Made by a program: the position numbers and the translations under genes. From positions 20,484 to 84,483 of the forward strand of contig JAAVCK010000027.1 of NCBI GenBank assembly GCA_014802325.1: 64,000 bases of DNA. Direction: 5' to 3'. The notes below the pieces were generated by a model, which saw only the letters and a list, made by a program, of their open reading frames with translations, was not told where the DNA came from and made no database searches. Of the stretch, positions 46,572 to 56,600 are shown piece after piece; position 1 is the first letter of the stretch; the number at the start of each line of letters is the position of its first letter. Origin of the DNA: Bacteroides sp. GTDB taxonomy: Bacteria; Bacteroidota; Bacteroidia; Bacteroidales; Muribaculaceae.

Positions 46572-47888
46572 ATGAAGAAATTTATATTACTCTTAGCTCT
46601 TTTAGCAGATGTTACTTTCGGCATGTTAGCCTATGATTTCGAGTCAAATGGTCTATACTTTGATCTTTCTCGGAATGGAGATAATATATCTCTGGTGGGA
46701 AATTCCCTAAAGTCAGGCAAACTGGATATTCCAGAGATAGTGACATATAGAAACAGAAATTTTGTAGTAAACAGTATTACAGAAAATGCTTTTAATGGGG
46801 ATAAGTATTCTACTGTAACTGTTCCCGGGTCGATTAAATATATTTCAGCGAATACATTTAACAATAATGGGATTCTTAATCTCCAATTAGGGGAAGGTGT
46901 AATTTCAATAGGCGCTTATGCTTTTGCTAATAATGAATTAAAGGAAGTAGTAATACCAAATTCTGTAAATAGAATTGAAGACTGTGCGTATTATAATTGT
47001 AAGGAGTTACAGAAAATTATTTTAGGTGATGGTCTTAAGTATTTACATTGGGGCGCTTTTGGTAATTGCGAAAAAATAGATACGATTTTTTGCTTATCAA
47101 ATATTCCCCCAGAATTGTATGTCACTGAAATTGAAAATTATGGCAAAGCAGTATTTGATAATATGGTCTATCAATTCGCAGTCCTTAAAGTTCCAGCTGC
47201 CTCTATAGGTAAATATAAAAACAGCGCTATTTGGAAGAACTTCAAAAATATTGAAGCAATCAACAGTCGGTCACTTTCTGATTTTGAAAAACTTGGCATT
47301 GAGTGGGATTTACTTGATACAAAAACCGCTCGTATTAAACCAAAGTATACAACCATATATTCGAATTCCTTCTTCTCTCTCACTCCTTCAAACCCTATAG
47401 AACGGTATGCTTATTATTTTTCTATTTCAAGAGATAAAAAAGGTAAAAGTAAAATAAAGGAGCTCAATAATTGTGATCCCTTAGGAGATTGGGAAGTAAG
47501 AGGGTATAAAAATAAGTATATATGCATAGGAGCTCAGAAAGACAAAGATATAACCAAGCGATTTATGTTATATGGATACATAAAACTCACCCCCGATTCG
47601 GAATATGAAGAATTTTTCACTGATTCTGCTATACCTTCAAATGATAAGCCAATTTTATTAAATGGCGTTACACGCTCAAATAAGCATTTTACGATACAAA
47701 TGCATAAAGAAACAGGAGAGCGTAGTAAAATATCTCCCCTTCAAGAAACAGGAGGACGTATAAATTTAATTTCAGCTCTTCCTGATAGCGCAGATTTTAT
47801 AGTTCGTTATTCTGATGAAGAAGGGAAAGAATATCAAATAATGATTGCATTATCAGGTATTCCTCCTATCTATATATCAAATGAGTGA
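46572..47888 (+). CDS. BspA-type leucine-rich-repeat exported protein
   Basis: 438 aa with a signal peptide (MKKFILLLALLADVTFGMLA). Residues about 40-215 hold LRR_5/BspA-type repeats (KLDIPEIVTYRNRNFVVNSI, AFANNELKEVVIPNSVNRI, LQKIILGDGLKYLHWGAF). A non-repeat C-terminal part of about 220 residues has no recognised domain. Such proteins are surface-exposed in this phylum and may bind host or microbial ligands. The gene is clearly more AT-rich than its flanks, suggesting transfer. It ends 79 bases before a strong terminator. Confidence 0.8.
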   Translation: MKKFILLLALLADVTFGMLAYDFESNGLYFDLSRNGDNISLVGNSLKSGKLDIPEIVTYRNRNFVVNSITENAFNGDKYSTVTVPGSIKYISANTFNNNGILNLQLGEGVISIGAYAFANNELKEVVIPNSVNRIEDCAYYNCKELQKIILGDGLKYLHWGAFGNCEKIDTIFCLSNIPPELYVTEIENYGKAVFDNMVYQFAVLKVPAASIGKYKNSAIWKNFKNIEAINSRSLSDFEKLGIEWDLLDTKTARIKPKYTTIYSNSFFSLTPSNPIERYAYYFSISRDKKGKSKIKELNNCDPLGDWEVRGYKNKYICIGAQKDKDITKRFMLYGYIKLTPDSEYEEFFTDSAIPSNDKPILLNGVTRSNKHFTIQMHKETGERSKISPLQETGGRINLISALPDSADFIVRYSDEEGKEYQIMIALSGIPPIYISNE

Positions 47889-47966
47889 CTCTTGCATATT
47901 TTTTATAATCAAATAGATATAAAGACACTCCTTAGCTTTGTCAGATATCTTATACTACCAAAAATA

Positions 47967-48006
47967 AAGTATTGCTCCATCCCAAAAGGAAGCAATACTT
48001 TTTCTG
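47967..48006 (+). terminator. Terminator after the LRR gene
   Basis: AAGTATTGCT pairs with AGCAATACTT around a 14-base loop, followed by TTTTCTG. Confidence 0.85.
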
Positions 48007-48148
48007 TATATCACGGAGCTACATATTTGTAATTATATGGGCAAATGTATAAGAATATCGGCACTCAATGCGAAGAAAACGACTAAGATTCAATAGAAAG
48101 GCGTTCTCCTACAGGAGGGAAGAATTTCAGTTTTTCTGACGGAGAGGT

Positions 48149-48445
48149 TCAGATTTGCCGATGTTGAGGGCGCAGCCCAGCGTTTTCACCATTGAAGATT
48201 ATGGTTGAGGACTGCACGTTACTGAGGGTGCGTTTGAGGATGTTGATATTATCGTATACTTCGGGACGGATGGTTTTTCCGGATTTTATCTCGTAGAGAT
48301 GCAAAACTCCTCCTTCTTCGGACACCGCATCTACCTCAACGCCCGATTTTTCGCGGTAAAAGAATAATCGCGGATCGTTACCTTCATTATAGCTTTTCTT
48401 AAGGAGTTCGCAAATCGCGAGATTCTTGAATAAGGGTCCTCGCAT
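48149..48445 (-). pseudogene. C-terminal fragment of a DUF4143 ATPase
   Basis: 98-residue frame RGPLFKNLAICELLKKSYNE, RLFFYREKSGVEVDAVSEE and LHLYEIKSGKTI. This is the C-terminal DUF4143 region (restriction-nuclease-like fold with D...EIKSGK) of the large AAA+ ATPase/DUF4143 proteins. The N-terminal ATPase part is absent upstream, and the end (NAGLRPQHRQI) looks frameshifted. Decayed. Confidence 0.65.
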
Positions 48446-48483
48446 CTGGTGAGTCTTTCTTCATTTAGCCGACAGAAAGGAGT

Positions 48484-48675
48484 CTATTTGCAGGAGGAGG
48501 TTCTTTCGTATTCGGCGAGGGCTTCACGTGCGCAGACGATGCGAGGTTGCCCGTTTTCGTCAGCAAAGACCATATCCTGACCAAGAGCCGCCTTACGACG
48601 CAACAAGTTCTCGTATGACTGCTTTAATCCTTTAGTGATTTTCTCTTTTAAATCTAACTTTTCTTTTTCTGACAT
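48484..48675 (-). CDS. Small protein, putative partner/antitoxin of a zeta-type toxin
   Basis: 63 aa: MSEKEKLDLKEKITKGLKQS and ENLLRRKAALGQDMVFADE, ending TSSCK. Mostly helical and charged, no signal. In Bacteroidales similar small proteins are found next to zeta-toxin/ABC-type ATPase genes, and here it lies directly downstream of a broken one. An antitoxin-like role is inferred from position only. The frame is intact although its partner is destroyed. Confidence 0.6.
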   Translation of the reverse strand: MSEKEKLDLKEKITKGLKQSYENLLRRKAALGQDMVFADENGQPRIVCAREALAEYERTSSCK

Positions 48676-48679
48676 GACT

Positions 48680-49221
48680 GTTTAATCTTAGATAATAATG
48701 TCGGTTGATAAATTAAATCTTGATCCGCCAATAAGGGAGTTTGATCTGTGTTTTCAAAAAAACATCCAACTGTCTACTATTGGCACAAAAATATGGAAGA
48801 AGTTTTGCAATCCTAACCAATAAGGCGAATAATCGTTTCAGTTGGAATATTATGACCACCTTCACTAACTCGTTTCGCTACACGCTCTATTGCCATTTCG
48901 CGCGAAGAAAGCCAGAAGAACAAAGGACAACTTGATAACCTCGTTCTTGCTCTTTTTACCAGTGAAGCGTAGCTGCGAGTTGCAAGTGTAGTTTCAATAG
49001 CAAATGTCTTTCCTTGACTTAGAAGTAGATTTATTCTTTGTAACATCAATTTTACCTGTTTCAATTGCCACAGATTCCGGATTAAAAGGAGAGAGTCCTT
49101 TGGCAATCTCATCGGCATTGACAAACTCCCGGCAATTCAATAATTCCGGCAAAACCGAATATGAAGCCGTTGTTTTTCCGACTCCATTACATCCTGCTAG
49201 TATGTATAATATCGGATTCAT
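48680..49221 (-). pseudogene. Zeta-toxin family ATPase/kinase, multiply frameshifted
   Basis: From the ATG at 49221: MNPILYILAGCNGVGKTTAS (Walker A GCNGVGKTT, residues 10-18), NADEIAKGLSPFNPE, then IETGKIDVTKN, where the frame changes. Other frames continue MLQRINLLLSQGKTFAIE-TTLATRSYA, GYQVVL, then WLSSREMAIERVAKRVSEGG and PTETIIRLIG. A further piece, FFHIFVPIVDSWMFF, lies near 48760-48800. At least three frame changes separate these parts, all collinear with the COG4185 family that phosphorylates UDP-sugars in some members. The toxin is inactive as sequenced. Confidence 0.75.
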
Positions 49222-49235
49222 CTTCCATTTATGTC

Positions 49236-49269
49236 GAAAAATCCCGCAGGCAATTCTGCTTGCGGGATT
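49236..49269 (-). terminator. Terminator after tRNA-Ser
   Basis: On the minus strand AATCCCGCAAGC pairs with GCCTGCGGGATT around a short loop, followed by TTTTCG. Placed 22 bases after the tRNA 3' end. Confidence 0.8.
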
Positions 49270-49290
49270 TCTGTTTTTGTCAATTTTAGC

Positions 49291-49377
49291 GGAGTGACCG
49301 AGATTCGAACTCGGGATACCCTTTTGGGGTATACACGCTTTCCAGGCGTGCCTCTTCAGCCACTCGAGCACCACTCC
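49291..49377 (-). tRNA. tRNA-Ser(GGA)
   Basis: 87 bases. On the minus strand: acceptor GGAGTGG paired with TCACTCC; D arm with CTCGAGTGGCTGAAGAG; anticodon stem CACGC/GCGTG with loop CTGGAAA (anticodon GGA); a long variable arm (TATACCCC...GGGTATC), the mark of a class II tRNA; and T arm CGAGTTCGAATCTCG. The CCA end is not encoded. It borders the accessory region, 3' end facing it. Confidence 0.95.
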
Positions 49378-49487
49378 AATTGTAGGTGCAAAGGTAAGGA
49401 TATTTTTTTAACTGCGCAAACTATAGGGCGATTTTTTGTAATTTTATTTTTATGTTCAATTTTTGTAGATGCTGTCAGGTGTAATTC

Positions 49488-49518
49488 TTGTTCATTACAT
49501 GATTTTTTTCTACTTTTG
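49488..49518 (+). promoter_or_regulatory. Promoter of pyrBI
   Basis: TTG (49488-49490) and TACTTTTG (49511-49518) with a 20-base spacer; the ATG of pyrB follows 20 bases later. Confidence 0.6.
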
Positions 49519-49538
49519 CCGTAACATTTGCTTATACA

Positions 49539-50456
49539 ATGAATACGAAAAGCCTTGTTTCGATCTCCGACATCGGTCGTGAGGACATACTCAGCTTACT
49601 CGACAAAGCGCGTAAGTTTGAGGAGAATCCTAATCGCAGGCTGCTTGAGGGCCGCGTAGTAGCAACACTCTTTTTCGAGCCATCCACGCGAACGAGGCTT
49701 AGCTTCGAGACGGCCGTGAATCGCCTTGGAGGCCGGGTCATCGGTTTTTCTGATGCGGCCACTTCGAGCTCTTCAAAGGGTGAAACGCTTAAAGATACCA
49801 TCAAAATGGTGAGCAATTATGCTGACCTGATTGTGATGCGTCACTATCTTGAGGGAGCTGCCCGCTATGCTTCTGAAGTAACGTCAGTCCCGGTGATCAA
49901 TGCAGGCGACGGCGCCAACCAGCACCCTACTCAGACTTTACTGGATCTATATTCGATCTATAAGACTCAGGGTACTCTCGAAAACCTCACCATCACCATG
50001 GTAGGAGACTTGAAATACGGTCGAACGGTGCATTCGCTTCTTATGGCGATGCGATACTTCAATCCTACGTTCCGCTTCGTGGCTTGCGACGAGCTGCAAA
50101 TGCCGCAGGAATACAAAGACTTCTGTACGCAAAACGGAATAAAGTATACCGAGCACAAGGATTTCTCACCCGAAGTGATCAAATCGAGCGACATTATATA
50201 TATGACACGCGTACAGCGCGAGAGATTTACCGACATTATGGAGTATGAGAAAGTAAAGGATCTTTATACTCTCAATAATGCTATGCTCGAAGGCTCGCGC
50301 GACAATCTGCGCATCCTTCACCCGCTGCCCCGTGTCAACGAGATCAATCAGGATGTCGACGACAATCCCAAGGCTTATTATTTCGACCAAGCCCGTAACG
50401 GCCTTTATGCCCGACAGGCTATAATCTGTTCATTATTGAATATTCCGGTAGAATAA
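49539..50456 (+). CDS. pyrB: Aspartate carbamoyltransferase catalytic subunit
   Basis: 305 aa, joins carbamoyl phosphate and aspartate in pyrimidine synthesis. Seen: [15 protein letters not shown] (residues about 46-60, carbamoyl-phosphate loop), the 80s loop with [20 protein letters not shown] near 128, and the 240s loop with MTRVQRERF. Followed 27 bases later by pyrI, so the enzyme is the class B type with regulatory subunits. Confidence 0.97.
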   Translation: MNTKSLVSISDIGREDILSLLDKARKFEENPNRRLLEGRVVATLFFEPSTRTRLSFETAVNRLGGRVIGFSDAATSSSSKGETLKDTIKMVSNYADLIVMRHYLEGAARYASEVTSVPVINAGDGANQHPTQTLLDLYSIYKTQGTLENLTITMVGDLKYGRTVHSLLMAMRYFNPTFRFVACDELQMPQEYKDFCTQNGIKYTEHKDFSPEVIKSSDIIYMTRVQRERFTDIMEYEKVKDLYTLNNAMLEGSRDNLRILHPLPRVNEINQDVDDNPKAYYFDQARNGLYARQAIICSLLNIPVE

Positions 50457-50483
50457 TTCCGGTAATTATAAGTATCACTCCGC

Positions 50484-50945
50484 ATGAAGAATCAAACTTC
50501 AAAAGAATTAGCCGTGGCGGCTCTGCGCAACGGTACGGTGATTGACCACCTGGCATCCGAATCACTTTTCAAGGCCGTGAAGATACTCGGACTTGAAAAA
50601 CTGACCTCTGCCGTCACTATAGGATTCAACCTTGACAGCGCCAAACTCGGTAAAAAGGGCATCATCAAAGTGGCCGATGTGGAATTTCCCGAGGAACTAA
50701 TCAACCGCATCGCCATCATAGCTCCAAACGCCGTGGTCAATATCATCCGTGACTATGAGGTAGTGGAGAAGCGAAATGTGGTGCTCCCCGACACTATCAA
50801 GGGTCTAGTGAAATGCTCGAACCACAAGTGTATCACCAACAATGAACCTATGGCTACAATATTCACGGTAGCCAATGATGGTGATGAACTCACATGCCAC
50901 TATTGCGGCCGCTCCATTCATCGCGACGACGCAACGATCCTCTGA
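50484..50945 (+). CDS. pyrI: Aspartate carbamoyltransferase regulatory subunit
   Basis: 153 aa. N-terminal allosteric domain binding CTP/ATP (IDHLASESLFKAVKILGLEK) and a C-terminal zinc domain with four Cys: CSNHKC near 112-117 and CHYCGR near 138-143. Holds catalytic trimers together in the PyrB6-PyrI6 enzyme. Co-transcribed with pyrB. Confidence 0.96.
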   Translation: MKNQTSKELAVAALRNGTVIDHLASESLFKAVKILGLEKLTSAVTIGFNLDSAKLGKKGIIKVADVEFPEELINRIAIIAPNAVVNIIRDYEVVEKRNVVLPDTIKGLVKCSNHKCITNNEPMATIFTVANDGDELTCHYCGRSIHRDDATIL

Positions 50946-50954
50946 CAGAGACCT

Positions 50955-51515
50955 ATGAAACAGTCGTGGAAACCGGGTACAATGATCTATCCTCTCCCCG
51001 CCGTACTCGTAAGTTGCGGCAACGGCCGGAGGGATAATTTCTTCACGGCGGCGTGGACGGGCACCATATGCACCAATCCGCCAATGTGTTATGTATCCAT
51101 ACGTCCCGAGCGTTATTCTCATGAGCTGATTTCGGAAGGAATGGAATTTACTATCAATCTCACCACGCGCGACATGGCACACGCCACCGACTGGGCCGGA
51201 GTGAGATCAGGCCGCGACTTCGATAAATGGAAGGAGACCGGCCTCACCCGTCAGAAAGGTGTGATGGTGTCGTGTCCGGGCATAGCCGAGTCGCCCCTGA
51301 ATATCGAGTGTCGCGTCAAGACAGTGATGAAGCTGGGTAGCCATGACATGTTTATAGCCGACGTGATCAATGTGCTTGCCGAAGAAGCCCTTATCGATCC
51401 CGTGACCAAAGCCTTTGACCTCGGCCGTGCCGGACTACTCAATTACTCCCACGGACACTATTACGGTCAGGGTGAGGAAATAGGACGATTCGGGTGGTCA
51501 GTAAAAAAGAAATAA
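50955..51515 (+). CDS. Flavin reductase-like FMN-binding protein
   Basis: 186 aa of the flavin reductase/DIM6-NTAB family (split beta-barrel FMN binding). Seen: PLPAVLVSCGNGRRDNFFTA near residues 12-31, ISIRPER-like segment YVSIRPERYSHEL, and FTINLTTRDMAHATDW. Expected to be an FMN-containing oxidoreductase; substrate unknown. It follows pyrI by 9 bases and precedes glyA by 21, but a functional link to pyrimidine or one-carbon metabolism is not apparent. Confidence 0.83.
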   Translation: MKQSWKPGTMIYPLPAVLVSCGNGRRDNFFTAAWTGTICTNPPMCYVSIRPERYSHELISEGMEFTINLTTRDMAHATDWAGVRSGRDFDKWKETGLTRQKGVMVSCPGIAESPLNIECRVKTVMKLGSHDMFIADVINVLAEEALIDPVTKAFDLGRAGLLNYSHGHYYGQGEEIGRFGWSVKKK

Positions 51516-51536
51516 CAATATTAATATCATATAATA

Positions 51537-52817
51537 ATGGAAAAAGATAAAGTAATTTTCGACATTATCGAGCGCGAACACCGCCGCCAGAAAAAAGGCA
51601 TCGAACTCATAGCGTCGGAAAATTTCGTCAGTGATGATGTGATGAAAGCCATGGGCTCTTGTCTGACCAACAAGTATGCCGAAGGTTATCCCGGACACCG
51701 CTATTACGGCGGATGTGAGGTTGTGGATGAGGCCGAGCGTGTAGCCATCGAGCGTCTCTGCAAACTCTTTGGTGCAGAATATGCCAACGTGCAGCCCCAC
51801 TCCGGAGCTCAGGCCAATATGGCCGTATTCATGGCCTGCCTCAAACCAGGTGACAAATTCATGGGTCTTAATCTCGCCCACGGTGGACACCTCTCTCACG
51901 GTAGCCCCGTCAACTTCTCCGGACTCGTATTTCAGGCTCTTGACTATAACGTCGACGCCGAGACCGGTCGTGTGGACTACGACCAGATGGAAGAAGTGGC
52001 TTTGCGTGAGCGCCCGAAACTTATCATTGGTGGTGCAAGCGCTTACTCGCGTGAATGGGACTATGCACGCATGCGCAAGATTGCCGACGAAATCGGAGCG
52101 ATCTTTATGGTAGATATGGCTCATCCTGCCGGACTCATTGCCGCCGGACTGCTCGAAAATCCTCTGCCCTACGCCCACATTGTTACATCTACCACCCACA
52201 AGACACTCCGTGGCCCCCGCGGCGGTGTGATACTCATGGGCAAGGACTTTGAAAATCCCTGGGGTAAGACTACGCCTAAGGGTGTAACCCGCATGATGTC
52301 GTCGCTTCTTGACTCGGCCGTATTCCCGGGCGTACAAGGCGGACCGCTCGAACATGTCATCGCAGCCAAGGCCGTAGCGTTTGGTGAGGCTCTCCAGCCT
52401 TCCTTCCGCGAATATCAGCTTCAGGTTAAGAAAAATGCCGCAGCTCTCGCAAAGGCTCTTATGGATAAGGGTTATAAAATCGTATCTAATGGCACTGACA
52501 ACCACTGCATACTCGTGGATCTCCGTACCAAGTTCCCCGAACTCACCGGCAAAGTAGCGGAGAAGGCTCTCGTAGAAGCTGACATCACAGCTAACAAAAA
52601 CATGGTACCGTTTGATAGCCGCTCTCCCTTCCAGACATCAGGCATCCGTCTCGGAACTCCAGCTATTACAACCCGTGGTGCCGACGAAAACCTCATGCTT
52701 GAAATTGCTGAAATGATTGACACCGTACTTTCTTCACCCGAAGATGAGAAGGTAATTTCAGCTGTAAGAGCCAAAGTCAACGAAACCATGGAAAAATATC
52801 CCATGTTTGCTTATTGA
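51537..52817 (+). CDS. glyA: Serine hydroxymethyltransferase
   Basis: 426-aa PLP enzyme interconverting serine and glycine with tetrahydrofolate, the main source of one-carbon units. Seen: [20 protein letters not shown] (residues about 22-41), [11 protein letters not shown], and [15 protein letters not shown] with the PLP Lys near residue 225. Normal length. A strong terminator follows at 52835. It supplies folD, which lies further right. Confidence 0.97.
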   Translation: MEKDKVIFDIIEREHRRQKKGIELIASENFVSDDVMKAMGSCLTNKYAEGYPGHRYYGGCEVVDEAERVAIERLCKLFGAEYANVQPHSGAQANMAVFMACLKPGDKFMGLNLAHGGHLSHGSPVNFSGLVFQALDYNVDAETGRVDYDQMEEVALRERPKLIIGGASAYSREWDYARMRKIADEIGAIFMVDMAHPAGLIAAGLLENPLPYAHIVTSTTHKTLRGPRGGVILMGKDFENPWGKTTPKGVTRMMSSLLDSAVFPGVQGGPLEHVIAAKAVAFGEALQPSFREYQLQVKKNAAALAKALMDKGYKIVSNGTDNHCILVDLRTKFPELTGKVAEKALVEADITANKNMVPFDSRSPFQTSGIRLGTPAITTRGADENLMLEIAEMIDTVLSSPEDEKVISAVRAKVNETMEKYPMFAY

Positions 52818-52834
52818 TAATCTCTGAAAAATTT

Positions 52835-52882
52835 AAGTCGAACCGTGATTGCTAAAAATTCTGTCACGGTTCGACTTTTTTA
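52835..52882. terminator. Terminator after glyA
   Basis: AAGTCGAACCGTGA pairs with TCACGGTTCGACTT around a 15-base loop, followed by TTTTTATG. Lies between converging glyA and alkD. Confidence 0.9.
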
Positions 52883-52898
52883 TGACTTTAAAACTATC

Positions 52899-53648
52899 TC
52901 AGCGCTTGAGCCAAGCCTTGCGCTCGCTCTCAGGCATACGCTCTATCGCATAGCGCAGAGTGGTTCGCGGCATCCGGCCGACATTGGCATCAAGATAACG
53001 CACAAGGGCTTCCTTATCGCGCTTACCAGCCTCACGGAGCATCCATCCCATAGCTTTGTGAATAAGGTCGTGTGGATGATTCATAAGCAAATCGCAGATG
53101 TCAAACGTAGGCTGAAGCACCCCTTGGCGGATGAAATATAATGTGGTCACGATAGCTATACGCTGCTCCCAAAGATTGTTGGTTCCGGCAAGTCGAATGA
53201 GAATATCATAATCGCCCGTAATAAAAATATATGGTCCGAGCACATATTCACATGACAGGTCGACGAGATCCCAGTTGTTAGCTCTGCGGGCATGCGCGAG
53301 ATAGAAACGGGCCACCTCTTCACGCCTCGTAGCTTTATGAAGCGCCGTCTCTGCAGAGTCACGCTTACGTGGAAGCGCGGCACTCATCTCTTCTACCAGA
53401 ATAAGCAGGCCGACAAGCCTGACTTCGTGCCACCGTGAATCGAGCAGACTCGAAATATCATTGAGTGCCACATTATGGCGCAACTCTTTTACTATGCTCC
53501 GCGTGACCGGAACCTTGATACCGAGAAAATCGTCGCCCTCGCCGTACTGTCCGGGAGCTGTGCGGAAAAACCGCATAAGAATCTCCCGCTGCGAATCGTC
53601 GCGGCGGGAGATCATCATTTGTTCTATTTCTTTATAAGTCATAATCAT
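52899..53648 (-). CDS. DNA alkylation repair glycosylase AlkD-like
   Basis: 249 aa, HEAT-like repeat protein. Seen: FLGIKVPVTRSIVKELRHNV near residues 42-61, WHEVRLVGLLILVEEM, and RANNWDLVDLSCEYVLG near 118-134, with the catalytic-type Trp/Asp. AlkD removes bulky or cationic alkylated purines without base flipping. Its start overlaps the ftsK stop by 4 bases (ATGA), so it is translated after ftsK. Confidence 0.88.
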   Translation of the reverse strand: MIMTYKEIEQMMISRRDDSQREILMRFFRTAPGQYGEGDDFLGIKVPVTRSIVKELRHNVALNDISSLLDSRWHEVRLVGLLILVEEMSAALPRKRDSAETALHKATRREEVARFYLAHARRANNWDLVDLSCEYVLGPYIFITGDYDILIRLAGTNNLWEQRIAIVTTLYFIRQGVLQPTFDICDLLMNHPHDLIHKAMGWMLREAGKRDKEALVRYLDANVGRMPRTTLRYAIERMPESERKAWLKR

Positions 53649-56600
53649 TCATCGCCCAGCATCCTTGCCACCTGCATGGTATCCATAAGCACCTGTCGCG
53701 GTTTGCCACCCTGCGAGGGACCTACTATACCCGCAGCTTCGAGCTGGTCCATAATCTTACCGGCGCGGTTGTAACCTATCGAATATCTCCGCTGCAGTGA
53801 TGAAGTAGAGGCTGTGTCGGTCTGCACTACATAACGGGCGGCATCGCCAAAGAGCGGATCGCGATCAGAGGGATTACCGCCAAGGCCACCCACACCCTCC
53901 GTCTCGGGCACATATTCAGGCAAAGGATAAATCTCCATACCTACCTGATGGCTGATAGCGTCGCAAATAGCCTCAACCTCGGGAGTGTCGATAAAGGCAC
54001 ATTGTACACGTTCGATCTTACCGTTGTTGGAGAAGAGCATATCGCCACGTCCGATAAGCTGATTGGCACCGGGGCGGTCGAGAATAGTGCGTGAATCCAC
54101 CATCTGGAACACGCGGAAAGCAATTCGACCGGGGAAGTTAGCCTTAATCACACCGGTGATCACGTTTGTCGACGGACGCTGCGTGGCGAGAATCATGTGT
54201 ATACCAACGGCACGTGCTTTCTGCGCTATACGGGCTATAGGAGTCTCCACTTCTTTGCCGGCGGTCATGATTAGGTCGGCAAACTCGTCGACTATGACTA
54301 CTATATAAGGCAGGAAGCGATGGCCTTCGCTGTGCTTGGCCATAAGATTGCCATGGCGTATACGTTCGTTATATTCCTTGATGTTGCGGCACGATGCCAT
54401 CTTAAGGAGAGCATAGCGGTTGTCCATCTCAATACACAGCGAATTGAGTGTAGCCACCACCTTGTTAGGGTCGGTGATTATCGCATCTTCCTCGTCGGGC
54501 AGTTTGGCGAGATAATGACGCTCAAGCGATGCATAAAGACTGAACTCCACCATCTTGGGGTCGATAAGCACGAATTTCAGTTCGGTGGGATGCTTCTTAT
54601 ATAGGAGAGACGCAATGATAGTGTTGAGGCCAACCGACTTACCCATACCCGTGGCACCGGCCACAAGCAAGTGAGGCATTTTGGCCAGATCTGCCATGAA
54701 AACTTCATTGGATATGGTACAGCCCAACGCCATAGGCAGCTCCATATTGCTTTCCTGAAACTTGCGCGACGAAAGGATAGAGCGGATCGATACCACCTGC
54801 GGATCTTTATTGGGGACTTCGATACCGATAGTGCCCTTGCCGGGTATCGGGGCTATGATACGAATACCCAGGGCTGCAAGACTCATGGCGATATCATCTT
54901 CGAGGCGCTTGATCTTGGCTATGCGGACTCCCTCGGCAGGTATGATCTCATAGAGAGTGACGGTTGGACCTACAGTGGCATGAATGTGCTGGATAGGAAT
55001 TCCGTAGTCACCGAGGGTTTTGGTGATACGCACTTTGTTTTCCTCCATCTCCGTAGCATCGACACTATCGGTAGAATACGCTACGTCACGCAGAAGCTCA
55101 AGTGAAGGGAAGGTATAATGTGACAGCTCGGCGGTAGGATCATAACCCGTAGGCTGGCTCATCTGCTCGCACTGCTCGATAACAGGCTTCTCCACTACCA
55201 TATCGCCTACTGTCTCGAATAACGGTTGAGATTTCTCCTGCTCTTCATGTTCATTCATGTCTTCAGCGGTATCGGCCTCATGTTCGTCTGACGGATATTC
55301 GCAGTCGGCAGATAAACTTTCCACCTCTTCACCGCCAAACAGTGAATTATCATATTCGGCACTATCCGCAGCCTCTGAATCATCAGCCTCCATGACCGAT
55401 GTCTCGCCAGCAAAAAGCGGTTCGTCATCCGCCACTGAAGGAATTTCTGATATTGCCGATACAGGAGCCGGCTTTACAAAAAGCTCATCTTCGACCGGAG
55501 CTGCAGGCTCTGGGTTCGGAGAATCGTAGTGCCGTTCAACAGGTGCAACCGGAGTATCCACCACTTCGGCAGCAACCTTCTCAATCTCACGGTCTGGTTC
55601 ATTTATCCGCTCTGAAGCGACGGACTCAGCAGCCCGGGTTTGGGCAGCGGCCTTTGCTTCCTGAACAGCTTGGGCTTCAGCTTGTGCATGGGCAGCAGCC
55701 TGTGCTTCGGCCATTCTACGGGCTTCTTCAGCCTCTTCCTGACGGATACGCTCTTCCATCTCTAAGCGAGCCGCCTCCTTTTCTTCAGCTCTTATACGCT
55801 CTGCCTCCTGACGGCGCGCGTTAAATTCGGCCTGCTCACGGCGGCGGCGCTCGCGGAGTTTCTCAATCTGAACTTTGATAAAGCGTCCGAATTTGGATAG
55901 TGAATCGATAAACATCACCACAAGCAACCCGGCCATAATGCAACTTATGGCCAAAGCGCCCCAGATACCCGACAAAAGTGTGAGCTGATGATTGATCGTA
56001 TATCCATGAAGGCCACCCCAGTAGAAGCGCGAATGAAGATTGAAAGCCTCTACTACGAATCCACCTATTATCGATACGGCTATAGCCGAAAGCAGACACT
56101 TGAAGGTAAAACTCCAGAACTTAAAATCAAGTACATTAAGCAGCTTGAGCGACAATGCTCCTAAATAATATATGAATATGAAGCTACCAACACCGAGCCA
56201 CTCATAGAGCAGGAAATGTGACATCCACGCTCCTACCATACCACCGGCATTGCCGTAGAGGTATGGATCGTAGTCAGCTCCGAGCAGCGCGCTCTGATCA
56301 TGGGCGAGATTGGCTATATATGATATGGTGACGATGAGAGAGTAGGCGGCAAGAAAGAACAGCACTATACCACTGAACATCCTTACCTTCTGCACGGTCG
56401 ACTCACCTATCAGTTCCTCTCTGACTTTGCGTGGCGGGGCTGCCGCAGCATCACGCTCCTGCGCCGCGGGCCGGGACTGCGCCGAAAAGACTTCACCAGG
56501 ATTACTTGCCGGCGCGGTATGAGGTGGAGTTTCTTCGGCACGCTGAGCACGCATATCCTCGGCGGGAGTGACATGTTGCTGTGGCTGCTGATGCAACTCA

